Shown piece after piece: positions 1-9,129 of a DNA stretch of 22,500 nt; the first letter of the stretch is position 1, and every line of letters begins with the position of its first letter. Position numbers and translations under genes: made by a program. The notes below the pieces were generated by a model. It was not told where the DNA came from, did not search any database, and saw only the letters and a list, made by a program, of their open reading frames with translations. Source of the stretch: Conus ventricosus (Eukaryota; Mollusca; Gastropoda; Neogastropoda; Conidae); NCBI GenBank assembly GCA_018398815.1, contig CM031612.1, positions 6,222,575 through 6,245,074 of the forward strand, read 5' to 3'.

Positions 1-18
1 CTTGAACAAAACAGTTTT

Positions 19-54
19 TGTGTAATCCTGTCAAAGCATTTCCGAACACTCTCT
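19..54 (+). repeat. Left copy of a diverged direct repeat
   Basis: A block reading TGTGTAATCC then TTTCCGAACA recurs at 1959-1994 at roughly 80% identity by eye. The two copies bracket the GT-rich first 1.9 kb, which suggests an old segmental duplication or the edges of a larger repeated unit. Confidence 0.55.
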
Positions 55-161
55 GCTGAAACACTAAACGAACAAATAAACAAAGGACTGACAAACTAAC
101 TGGCGGCTGCAGGAAGGCGCGGCAGGAGTGGTCGGACTTCCTGAACAGTACAACAGACAAA

Positions 162-203
162 CCAGAGGTGAAACTTCCTGAACTGCCCAACACGAAGGGT
201 GAG

Positions 204-282
<79 letters not shown>

Positions 283-322
283 AGAGGTGAAACTTCCCGA
301 ACTGCCCAACAAGAAGGGTGAG

Positions 323-330
<8 letters not shown>
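162..330 (+). repeat. Duplicated ~45-bp block separated by a GT run
   Basis: The core AGAGGTGAAACTTCC to GGGTGAGACT occurs at 164-208 and again at 283-324, with only a few mismatches. Each copy runs straight into a (GT)n tract (210-277 and 324 onward). The repeated unit is therefore unique core plus microsatellite, about 119 bp long, which fits unequal exchange or slippage between GT tracts. Confidence 0.8.
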
Positions 331-355
<25 letters not shown>

Positions 356-391
356 TGCGTGCGTGGTGTGTGTGTGTGTGTGTGTGTGTGC

Positions 392-422
<31 letters not shown>

Positions 423-429
423 CGCGTGC

Positions 430-470
<41 letters not shown>

Positions 471-536
471 AGTGTGCGTGTGTGTGCGTGCGCGCGCGCG
501 AGCGTGCGTGTGTGTGGTGTGTGTGTGTGCGTGTTT
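210..536 (+). repeat. (GT)n microsatellites with GC-alternating islands
   Basis: Apart from the 45-bp core at 283-324, the stretch is almost pure alternating TG. CGCGCG islands lie near 415-425 and 490-500. Open frames across it encode only Cys-Val or Thr-His strings and are not genes. Alternating purine-pyrimidine DNA of this kind is Z-prone. Confidence 0.95.
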
Positions 537-782
537 GTGCGCGGACACACTTTCCCCCGAGTTTTGTCTATTTTGTCTCCAGCATGGTGGGATTCCTGCT
601 TGTGATTGACAGAAGATAGACAAGAGATCGATACAGTCGTATATTGATTGACTGTTGGTCTGTTGGTAGAGGGAGGATGGGAATGATTGGGGACCTGACG
701 GATATCATTGGATCTCCTTTCCTTTCTCCACCCCTACCTTCTGCGCTCCCCCCCCCCCCCTCCTTCCTCCATAGTGTCCCAC
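537..782. other. Unique spacer between GT arrays
   Basis: Ordinary mixed sequence with a poly-C run at 750-760 and a short GATTGATTGACTGTTGG-like stretch. No splice-bounded open frame or known repeat was recognised. Confidence 0.5.
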
Positions 783-784
783 TG

Positions 785-824
<40 letters not shown>

Positions 825-929
825 TGTGTGTGTGTGTGTATGTGGTGTATGTGTGTGTGTGTGTGTGTGTGTTGTGTGTGTTGTGTGTGTGTGTGGTGTG
901 TGTGTGTGTTGTGTGTGTGTGTTGTGAGT

Positions 930-961
<32 letters not shown>

Positions 962-1107
962 GTGTGTGTGTTGTGTGTGTGTGTGTGTGTGTGTGTGTGG
1001 TGGTGTGTGTGTGTGTGTATGTGTGTGTGTGTGTGTGTGTGTTGTGTGTGTGTGTGTGTGTGTGTGTGTTGTGTGTGTTGTGTGTGTGTGTGTGTGTGTG
1101 GTGTGTT

Positions 1108-1170
<63 letters not shown>

Positions 1171-1224
1171 TGTGTTGTGTTGTGTTGTGTGTGTGTTTGT
1201 GTGTTGTGTGTGTGGTGTGTGTGT

Positions 1225-1269
<45 letters not shown>

Positions 1270-1270
1270 G
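783..1270 (+). repeat. Long imperfect (GT)n array
   Basis: About 490 bp of TG dinucleotides broken by TTG and GGTG interruptions. The many interruptions indicate an old array or indel-rich consensus. Long apparent frames on both strands are repeat translations only. Confidence 0.95.
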
Positions 1271-1423
1271 TAGATGCGGGCGTGCGCAAGTCTATATTTG
1301 TATCTGTGTATAGATATGTAGGTGTGCATGTATGCACTCGCTTGTGTAATTATTTGCTTGTACTTTGTGTATAATATATTATATATATATATTATATATG
1401 GGGTGTTCACGCATGCGTGCGGG

Positions 1424-1750
1424 CTGTGTGTGTGTGTGTGAGTGCCCCATGCTCCATGGCATGAAGAAACTTTGGGTATTACACCGGCCCCTGCCCATAT
1501 CTCGCTGTGTGTGTGTGTGTGAGTGCCCCATGCTCCATGGCATGAAGAAACTTTGGGTATTACACCGGCCCCCTGCCCATATCTCGCTGTGTGTGTGTGT
1601 GAGTGCCCCATGCTCCATTGCATGAAGAAACTTTGGGTATTACACCGGCCCCCTGCCCATATCTCGCTGTGTGTGTGTGTGTGTGTGAGTGCCCCATGCT
1701 CCATTGCATGAAGAAACTTTGGGTATTACACCTGCCCGTATCTCGCTGTG
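1424..1750 (+). repeat. Four-copy ~81-bp minisatellite with GT linkers
   Basis: Core copies begin with GAGTGCCCCATGCTCCAT at 1440, 1521, 1601 and 1687, giving periods of 81, 80 and 86 bp. Each contains GAAACTTTGGGTATTACACC and ends near ATCTCGCT, followed by a GT linker of variable length that accounts for most of the period change. Copies 1-2 read CCATGGCAT and copies 3-4 read CCATTGCAT. Copy 4 has lost part of the CCGGCCCC segment. The last linker merges into the splice-acceptor-like GTGTGCAG at 1748-1755. Confidence 0.92.
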
Positions 1751-1755
1751 TGCAG

Positions 1756-1816
1756 ATTTGCACTTCACGGGCTATGCTGTCCGTTACACCAAGCCGGACA
1801 TCACCGGCTCCTGGAG
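1756..1816 (+). CDS. Candidate internal exon, fibronectin-III-like fragment
   Basis: Seen: 61 bp between an acceptor-like CTGTGTGCAG (to 1755) and a strong donor-like GAG|GTCAGT (from 1817). In the frame that begins with two bases left over from the previous codon, it reads LHFTGYAVRYTKPDITGSW, and nearly all codons end in C or G. Known: strands C and C' of fibronectin type III domains often read GY.VRY followed by a Trp. Inferred: this is one small exon of an extracellular or modular protein transcribed left to right. The frame closes soon after the donor, as expected for an intron. The minus strand is also partly open here, beside an acceptor-like CTGACCTCCAG, so strand is not certain. No neighbouring exon was found. 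Confidence 0.4.
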
Positions 1817-1873
1817 GTCAGTACCCACCTGGCCGTCATAGACATAGGACATCACAGTGCAGATACCTGTTGG

Positions 1874-1875
<2 letters not shown>

Positions 1876-1944
<69 letters not shown>

Positions 1945-1945
1945 G
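1876..1945 (+). repeat. (GT)n tract ending in a CGCGCGGCGC block
   Basis: About 62 bp of uninterrupted TG followed by CGCGCGGCGCAC. It directly precedes the right copy of the diverged direct repeat. Confidence 0.93.
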
Positions 1946-1958
1946 CGCACGGGTCGCG

Positions 1959-1994
1959 TGTGTAATCCCTTCACAAATATTTCCGAACATTCTT
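1959..1994 (+). repeat. Right copy of the diverged direct repeat
   Basis: TGTGTAATCC then ATTTCCGAACA matches 19-54 with scattered substitutions. See the entry at 19-54. Confidence 0.55.
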
Positions 1995-2700
1995 TTTGCT
2001 ATGTTCATGCTATATTGTAAATGGATTGTCCGTCTGCAATGTTGATACGATAATGCGCGTGAATTATATTTGCCTTGTTTTTACTATAATTTATACTGTT
2101 TTCTGTTTGCTATTTTTACACAAGTGTATGATGTTCTGTTATTTTTATCAAATACTGTGTAGTATTTGGTAGTATGTAAGCACATTTAGGGAGAGCTAGA
2201 TATTAGAAGATTCGTATTTTTGTTGGCTATCTACACTACAGCATCTGTCTCTATTATTGATCGCACTACTACATGTCTGAATCGGTTGTCAGTTTGCAAG
2301 GTTCATACGACTATGTGTATGAAATCGTCTGTCTGTTAGCTGTGTTTATGCTGCAGACTGTTTGAACTGTATGCATGCAATGCTTATACTGCGATATGTG
2401 TGAATAATATGCTTATGTATGTAATGCAACGTGTGTAAATTGTTTGCCGTATCTAGGGTCCATCATGTATGAATTATTGGTCTATTAATTAGATTGATTC
2501 TACGGAATGTATGAGTTGTCTTTCAGCTAAATTTATCCCTCAGTGTTTTTTACATGCCAGTTTTTCTTTTTGTTACCGGTCAATTAGGTAGTGAAAATTG
2601 TCCACATTGTGTCCACAGTGGACGCCAGTTTGTGTTGTGACTATTTATCCATTTGGCTTTTTATGTATTTTTATGGCTTTCAATTTTTTTTTCATTCTTC
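1995..2700. other. AT-rich unique DNA, no gene seen
   Basis: A TA- and TG-rich intergenic or intronic stretch. Words such as TGCAA.GTT.ATACGA recur loosely near 2034, 2296 and 2375, hinting at a very old tandem repeat. No splice-bounded open frame was found. Confidence 0.5.
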
Positions 2701-2949
2701 ATTTTTTTAAGCCGGCATCGAAAAACCACGGGGGTTTCCCGGGCCGCCCCTAAAGCACAGCCAAAATTTTTTTTCCCCCTTGAGTTTTAAATAACATTCA
2801 ACTTAACTAGGGGTTTTTTTCCCTCCATTTTTGTTTTTTTTCTTTTTGTTTGAAAATGTAAAACCCAGCATAATTGCCACTTTGTGTGTACATTAAATGA
2901 CAAAAAGGCCGGGAGCATGTGTTTTTGTGGTGGGTGGTGTTGGTTTGTT

Positions 2950-3042
2950 TGTGTGTGTGTGGGCGTGCGTGCGTGGGGGGTGCGTGGGGTGGGGTTGCGT
3001 GCGGGGCGTGCGTGGGGTGTGTGTGTGTGTGTTTGTGGGGTT
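2950..3042 (+). repeat. Imperfect GT/GGGGT tract
   Basis: GTGTGTGGGCGTGCGTGCGTGG-type sequence in which GT repeats are mixed with G runs. It lies just inside the stretch of inflated homopolymers. Confidence 0.75.
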
Positions 3043-3167
3043 TTGTGGGGGCCAAATTTTTTAATCCACTATTTAAAAATGTGTGTGTAAACCGGCCCCT
3101 GTTGCATACACCTTCGTCAAGAGCCCAATTTGGATCAAACGGCCAGCGACCCCCCCGCCAACATCAA

Positions 3168-4092
3168 GTCGTCTCTCTCCCTTCCCTCTTTTCCTCTCTC
3201 CCCTCTTCTCTTTTCCTCTCTCCCCTCTTCTCTTTCTCTTCCCTCTCTCCCCCTTCTTTTTCCCCTTTTCTTTTCTCTTCTCTTTTTTCCTCTCTCCCTC
3301 TCTCTCTCTTCCTCTCTCTCTTCTCTTTTCCTCTCTCTCTTCTCTTTTCCCCCTCCTCCCTTTTTCTCTTTTCCCCTCTCTCTTCTTTTTTCCCTTTTCC
3401 CCTTTCTCTTCCTTTTCCTCCTCTCCCGTCTTCTCTTTTCCTCTCCCCTCTTTCTTTTCCCTCTTTCTTTTCCCCTTTTTCCCCTCTCTCTTCCCTTTTT
3501 CCTCTCTTTCTCTTCTCTTTTCCTCTCTCCCCTTTTCTCTTTTCCTCTCTCTCTTCTTTTTTTCCCCCTTTTTCCCTTTTCCTTTTCCTCTCTCCCGTCC
3601 TTCCCTCCCTCTCCTCCCCCCCCCCTCTCTCTCATTTTCTCTTTCCCCTCCCCCTCTTCCTTTTCCCCCTCTTTCTTTTCTCTTTCCTCTCTTTCTCTCC
3701 TTTTTTCCCCCTCTCTCTCTCTCTCTTTTCCCTCTCTCTCCGTCTTCTTTTTCCCCCCCTCTCTCTCTCTTTTCTTTTTCCTCTCTCTTCTCCCCCCCCC
3801 CCCTCTCTTTTCCCCCCCCCTTTCTCTTTTCTTTTTCGTCTCGTTTTTTTCCCCTCTCTCCGTCTTCTTTTTCCCCCCCCCTCTTCTCTCCTCTTCTCTT
3901 TTCCTCCCCCTTTTTCTTTTCCCCCCCCCCTCCCCTTCTCCTCTCTCTTTTTTTTTTTCCACCCCTTTTTCCCTTTTTTCCCTCTCTTCTCTCTTCCTCT
4001 CTAGCTCTCTCTCTGTTTTTTTCTTTTCCTCCCCCTTCTTTTTTTTTTCCCCTCTCCTTTTTTTTCTTTCCTCAAACCTCTCTCTCTTTCCT
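3168..4092 (+). repeat. ~920-bp polypyrimidine (CT-rich) block
   Basis: Almost every base is C or T. The rare purines fall mainly in a recurring CCCGTC or TCCGTCTTC word (near 3428, 3597, 3742 and 3862), so the block has an older higher-order unit of about 120-170 bp. The stretches at 3730-3790 and 3850-3910 are recognisable copies. All long open frames here (Ser/Phe/Leu/Pro on plus, Lys/Arg/Glu/Gly on minus) are compositional. Long homopurine-homopyrimidine DNA with partial mirror symmetry can form intramolecular triplexes. Confidence 0.95.
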
Positions 4093-4142
4093 CGGGTTTG
4101 GGGGTTGTGGTGGGGTTTTGTGTTTTTGGTGTTTTGTTGGGG

Positions 4143-4530
4143 AAAGAAAAAAGGAGAAAAAGAGAAAAGAGAGAGTGGAGAAAAAAAGGGGAAAGATAGA
4201 TGAAAAAGGAAAGAGAGAAAAGGAGGAGAGAGAAAGAGGAGAGAAGAGAGAAGGAGAGAGGGGAGTTCGAGAGAGAGAGAGAGAAGAAGAGAAAGAGAGA
4301 GAGAGAGAGAGAGTAAAGAGAGAGAGAGGGGGTGTGAGAGAGAGAAAAAAGAATGTAAGAAAATGAAAAGAAAAGAGAGAGAAAGAAAAGAGTAAGAAGA
4401 AAAAATTTAAAGAAAGTAAGAGAGAGAAGAGAGAGAGGGGAGAGAGTGAGAAAAGAGAGAGAGAGAGAGAAAAGAAGAGGGGAGGAAAGAGGGGAAAGAA
4501 AAGGGGAGAGAGAGAGAGAGAGTCATTTGA
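4143..4530 (+). repeat. ~390-bp polypurine (GA-rich) block
   Basis: Nearly pure A and G, placed 50 bp after the CT-rich block with a T/G-rich linker (4093-4142). The two blocks are roughly complementary in composition, so the region forms an imperfect inverted repeat. It is either a real fold-back structure or an assembly fold-back. Confidence 0.93.
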
Positions 4531-5559
4531 TTTCAACCCCCAGAGAAACAGACAATCCCCAAAGAGCCCAATACAGAAAAAACAAAAAAACAGAAGAAAT
4601 GTGGGTGGGAATTTTCCCCAAACAGTATACTGGGGAAAAAAAGGCTGTGACTGTGCCAGCACGTGTGGAAGTGTCCGGTGATCCCTCCCTTGGGGAATTT
4701 TTAAAGTGCCCCCCAACAAAAGACGCACCCTCAGAAAACTACCGCAACGGGCGGCGGGGGGCCTGGCTTAAACACCTTTCACTGATAAAATGCGCCTCCC
4801 CCCTCCCCCCCTCCTCAAAGAACACAGCCCACACGGGAAGGGAAAGGGCCCACCTTTCGCCACATTAAAAAAAAAAAAAATTTTTTTATGCTTTTTAAAA
4901 GACAAAACAAGGGTTTTTTTCCCGGTTTTCCCCCCCCCAGCAATTAAACAAAGGAAATGTTGAACGTTAGCAGTACGTTATTCACACCATTTTTTGCTGT
5001 TTGGTTTTTTTTTTTTTTTAAAAAACCGAAAAAATTTTTCTTTTAGTTTTAAAAATTAGACCCGGGGAGATACTTAGTTCTCAAAATGTTTTTAAAAATG
5101 GGTTAAAAATGCAGTCCCCCTTGAATTTGAAAAGTCAAATCCCCTGTGTTTCCCCCTTTTTACCCCGCGCCCGGCCCGAATTTCTCTGGCCCCCGTCTTT
5201 TCTGCGCTCCCGAGAAGTCCACATCCCGGTTTTTTTTGTTTTTACAAGGAGAGTCTTTCCCCCTGGGGTTTTTTCCCCTTTATATTAAAATCACTTCACA
5301 TCATTGGGCTTTACACCTGGGCCGCATTTCTTTGACGTTGAGTAAATTTTATTTCATGGGAGCTCTATCCAGTGACAAAAATTTTTGGGTCACGGTGTGC
5401 GTTTGGAAAAAAACAAAAAAACGAAGAAAAATATAAAAAAAAATGGGTTCCAAAAAAACAAAATAATTCTTTGATATATGTCAAAGTTTGAGGCATTGTT
5501 GGCAAATCTGTTGTTCTTGTTTTTTTTTGAAAGATTTTTTTTTTTTGCATTCGTGACTC
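4531..5559. other. Low-quality-looking sequence, no gene assigned
   Basis: A-, T-, C- and G-runs of 5-14 bases occur at far higher density than in the flanks. An open plus-strand frame at 4446-4868 is partly made of the GA block. Its second half (from about 4640) looks less repetitive but has no splice context or recognised domain. Confidence 0.5.
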
Positions 5560-5939
5560 ACTGACCTTGAAAAATTAAGATTTAAAGAGTTGTTTTTGTC
5601 ATTCTGTTGTTCATGTTTGTCATTATAGTTTTGTGTCGGTAATTATCAATATCACAATTGATGTTTAGATTTCATGTTTTCGTTGTTACCAATTTGTTTT
5701 TGCTTTTTTTTTTTTTTTTTTTAGAAAAAAGACAGTTCGCTTGGAGAGATGCTGTGATACAAATGTCCGAGTTTTATACCATATGCAAAATTTTGATACG
5801 GATGTTTGGTTTTCGATGTTTGGCTTCTTTTTGTTGCCATTAATATTTTTCACTTTTGCACCAAACACCGTTCTCTTTATCACATACATAATACCACCAC
5901 TCTTGTGAATTTCTACATCGACAATGTGATATATTTGGC

Positions 5940-6182
5940 ATGGTAAACCCAGTGTTACGAACAACTTTCGTTCAGTTACTTCCTGTTTTGTTCACGTTTA
6001 CACTGCTTGGTTCGTTGTCCTGTCAGATTCCTATTTCTGGAAGCTGTCTGACCCAGCCGTATGACTGGGGAAGGGTTCTGTGCTGTCGTTGGCAGGGAGT
6101 TGATGGCGATAGTGGTACATCCATCCAACAGTCCTTTGGACATTGTCACAGACTGCGTTCTCTAAACGAAGTGTACTGCTGA
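5940..6182 (+). CDS. Putative small secreted cysteine-rich protein, or last exon of a gene
   Basis: Seen: an 80-codon open frame. The start has a favourable context (G at -3, G at +4). Residues 1-27 look like a signal peptide: Arg7, then a hydrophobic run at about 10-24, then a small-residue zone. Cysteines lie at 28, 36, 48, 49, 69 and 80, so the order is C-C-CC-C-C, and the frame ends on Cys. An AATAAA follows 18 bases after the stop. Alternative: TTGTCCTGTCAG (ending 6026) is a good splice acceptor, so 6027 onward could be a terminal exon. It would be read either in the same frame or in a second frame ending in LSDPAV with a stop at 6062-6064. The C-C-CC-C-C order occurs in several knottin-type secreted peptides, but the spacings here (7, 11, 0, 19, 10) are wide. 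No family is assigned. Confidence 0.4.
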   Translation: MVNPVLRTTFVQLLPVLFTFTLLGSLSCQIPISGSCLTQPYDWGRVLCCRWQGVDGDSGTSIQQSFGHCHRLRSLNEVYC

Positions 6183-6200
6183 GCGCTTTTTTGTTTTTGA

Positions 6201-6206
6201 AATAAA
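6201..6206 (+). promoter_or_regulatory. Polyadenylation signal AATAAA
   Basis: A canonical hexamer 18 bases after the stop of the 5940-6182 frame, in clean sequence. It supports a transcript 3' end near 6220-6230 on the plus strand. Confidence 0.5.
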
Positions 6207-6280
6207 GATTCTCTCGACTGTGGCGTCGGCTCTGCTTCTTTACCTTATTAGTCTTGTCTTCCACTGTCAGATGTGGCATA

Positions 6281-6331
6281 GTGGTGGTGGTGGTGGGGGG
6301 GGGGGGGGGGGGGGGGGGGGGGGGCGGGGGG
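6281..6331 (+). repeat. (GTG)n running into poly-G
   Basis: GTGGTGGTGGTG then about 30 G, one C, and more G. It marks the abrupt end of the clean island. The length of the G run is probably unreliable. Confidence 0.85.
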
Positions 6332-6838
6332 GCCGGGAAAAGGGGGGGGGTTTCAAAAAAAAATCAGGGGCCGGAAAGGGACTTTTTTTTTGTTTGGGGG
6401 AAAAAAGTCTCTTTTGTAATTAGTAGTTACGGGGTCAAAGGGATGTTGGGGATTTTTTAAGAAACCCTACTTCAAACATCACACCTAAAAACCTCCCCAA
6501 ACCCCCCAACGAAATTACAGAATAGTTTCCATGCCCAATAAATTCTCTTTCAAAGGGTATTTTCCTTTAAATGAAAGATCCCAAAAATGTTATTCATAAA
6601 GCTGAAGGGCACCCCAGGGCAAAACAAACAAAACCTCCGTGAAAACCCAACGCAAAAAAAATTTTTAAAACCGCCTTTACATTTACAGTTTAATACCTGG
6701 GTGTTTTTTTTTGTTTTGGCCAAAAAGGCGGGAAAAAAACCCCCCGATTAAAAAAAAAAAAAACCCACGTAACAGAATAAAAGGACCATAAAAACCAAAC
6801 ATTTTGCGGGAAAGGCCCCTGTGTTTTGTGGGGGGGGT

Positions 6839-6881
<43 letters not shown>

Positions 6882-7497
6882 GGGAAGCCCCTTTCCCCCA
6901 GCCTTACAAGAACATAACGTCATTGTGAAGAAAAACACACCCAAAAAAGGAGACCCTCAATTTCATGAAACGGGGAAAAACAAGGAAAAAAAACAGGGAT
7001 ACTCCCACTGAAAAAGGAAAAAAAGAAAAAAAGGAATAAAGGAGGCCTTGACAAAGGGGGGAAAGGAAAAATTAAAACCCAAAAGAGTTAATAAAAAAAT
7101 GGGGTCAATTACCTGGGGAAGGGGGGGAAAAAAGAGAAATGACACTGTATGTGGGGGCCCCCCTGCCAAAAAATGGGGTAGACAAAAAAATACCCCTGTA
7201 AAACCCGGACGAAAGGGGATGCAAACATATTTACTACCCCCCCCCAAAAAAAAAACAGCCCGGCAAAGAAAACATAAAACTAAAAATTCTGTTGCTTTTC
7301 CAGAGGGGGGGGAAAAGAGAGAGAAACGGCAGGAAGACAAAAAGAGCAGACCCCAAGCCCAGAGCCAAAGACTTGGAAGATGGGAAAACAAAACGGGAAG
7401 GAGTGAATCACCGGAAAGGGGCCCCACCAAACGTAAAAAATTCTTTTCCCCCCACCCAACAATTTCACAACGCTATGCGGGGAGGGAAATTGTTAGT
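6332..7497. other. Homopolymer-inflated sequence with a ~50-base G run
   Basis: Poly-G at about 6830-6880 is the longest single-base run in the window. The surrounding DNA is A-rich with many runs of 5-10 bases. Open frames here (for example 7048-7626 plus, 6963-7430 minus) are low-complexity with no recognisable domain, so none is called. Confidence 0.55.
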
Positions 7498-7720
7498 GGG
7501 GGGGGGGGGGGGGGGGGGGGGATGTGTGTGTGGGGTTTTGTGTGTGGGTGTGTGTGTGTGTGTTTTGTGTGTGGTGTGTGTGTGTGCGTGTTTTTCGTCT
7601 GTCGGGCTCTTGTGTGTACTTTGTGAAAAAGGGCCTCACGGGATTTTGTCGGGGGTTGGGTGTTGTGTTGTGGGTGTGTGTGTGTGTGTTGTGGTTTTGT
7701 GTGTTTTTGGAAACCGGGGG
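7498..7720 (+). repeat. Poly-G followed by an imperfect GT tract
   Basis: 24 G (7498-7521), then GT-rich DNA with T- and G-run interruptions to about 7720. It is the left arm of an imperfect inverted repeat with 7858-8275. Confidence 0.85.
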
Positions 7721-7857
7721 TTTTCCCCCCTTTGATGTCCCACAGCGGCTCCGATCATTTAATTGTTGTCCCCCTCGGGCAACTCGGGTTTCCCCTTTTG
7801 GGGTCTGATTAAAATTTTGCGTGATAGTGGCAGTTTGTTTTTCTCCATTTAAAAACC

Positions 7858-8275
7858 CCCCACACACACACCCCCACACACACACCCACACACATAAAAA
7901 ACACACACACAACCCCAATTTAGAAATTTCCCCACCAAAAAACCAAACAAACCCCAAAAAACCACCCCCACTTAAATTTAAAAATTAATATATAATATAT
8001 TTATTTTTTTAAATATTTTTAAAATATTTTTTATATATATATTGCGCCCAAAGAAATAAACACAAAACCCAAAACCCCCACACCCCAAACCCCCCAAATC
8101 ACACCCACACACCCACACAAAAAATACACACACACGAAAAATTTAGAAATTTTACACACCACACACACGCGCCCCGGCGCAAAAATTTGTAATTTAACAC
8201 CACCACTTTCCCACACACAGAAGAAAATTTACACCAAAAACCACACACCACACACACACACACACACAAAAACCA
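7858..8275 (+). repeat. CA-rich tract around an AT-rich core
   Basis: CACACACACCCCCACACA-type DNA (7858-7915, 8050-8275) surrounds an AT-rich palindrome-like core at 7978-8045 (TTAATATATAATATATTT and similar). It is complementary in kind to the GT tract upstream. Confidence 0.8.
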
Positions 8276-8280
8276 CACAA

Positions 8281-9128
8281 CAGATTTTTTTTGGGTTTAA
8301 AGTTTCATTTTTGAAAGGGTTACAGGCACAAAAAACTTTCCTTTTTATGACCTTTCTAATCTCCTCTTAAAAATGTGCTTTTCCCCAAAAGGGTGAAGAA
8401 AAAAATTTAGAAAAAAAATTTAAGAAAAGGGGTTTAGGGCAGTAATAAAAAAAATTTTTCTTGGACAAAATTTTTTAAAGTTGTGGTTTTGTGGACGACA
8501 TCCATTTAAAACCCTTTTAAGTTTTCAAAAACTAATCAAAATAAAAGGTTTTGTTTTTGAGTGTATTATTTTCACCGACATCCCACAAGTAAAATTTGTA
8601 CTTTTTTTCAAAAAATTATTGTTTTTGGTAAAAAATTTTTAAATAAATTTTTCAATTTGGGGAAAGGCTGCGTTGTTGGATGGGTTATCAGCAACATGAA
8701 TTTTTTAATAAATGAAATTTGATAATAACAAAAACCAACAAAAACGGGCGGTTACAGAAGTTTTAAAACAAAAACAGCTAAAATAAAGGAAACACTGGAA
8801 AAAAACATTTTAAATTAAAAAAAAAACAAAAAAAAAAAAAAAAAACCAAAAAAAAAAAAAAAACCCCAAAACAACAACAAAAAAAAAAACAAACAAAACC
8901 CAAAAAAAAAATAAAAAAAAAAACAAAAAACAAACTAAAGAAAGAAAGAAGAAAAAAATAAAACAAAAAGGGGAGAGGAGGGGAGAGAGAGGAGGAGAGA
9001 AAAGAGGGAGAGAAGAGAACTCAGAACTCAGATTTTTAACTTCTTTTAAAAAGGGCCCGGATTGTTTCCTTAAAAAGGGGGGTAGGGAGAACTTAACAAA
9101 AATTTTAAAAATTTAAAAAAAACCCCCA
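8281..9128. other. AT-rich, homopolymer-inflated DNA, no gene seen
   Basis: Includes an A-rich block at 8815-8960 and a GA-rich stretch at 8968-9020. No splice-bounded open frame, RNA gene or recognised element was found. Confidence 0.5.
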
Positions 9129-9129
9129 A

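Noticed and set aside
64..1704. Long Thr-His and Cys-Val open frames
   Set aside because: Pure translations of GT/CA repeats, open on both strands.
2919..4366. Open frames of 360-430 codons on the plus strand and 275 on the minus
   Set aside because: Products of the CT and GA blocks; Ser/Phe/Leu/Pro or Lys/Arg/Glu only, with no domain.
4740..4790. Second tRNA-SINE head (GGCGGGGGGCCTGGCTTAAA)
   Set aside because: Only a vague A-box resemblance and no B-box.
7048..7626. 192-codon Lys/Gly-rich frame
   Set aside because: Lies in homopolymer-inflated sequence and runs into poly-G and GT repeats.
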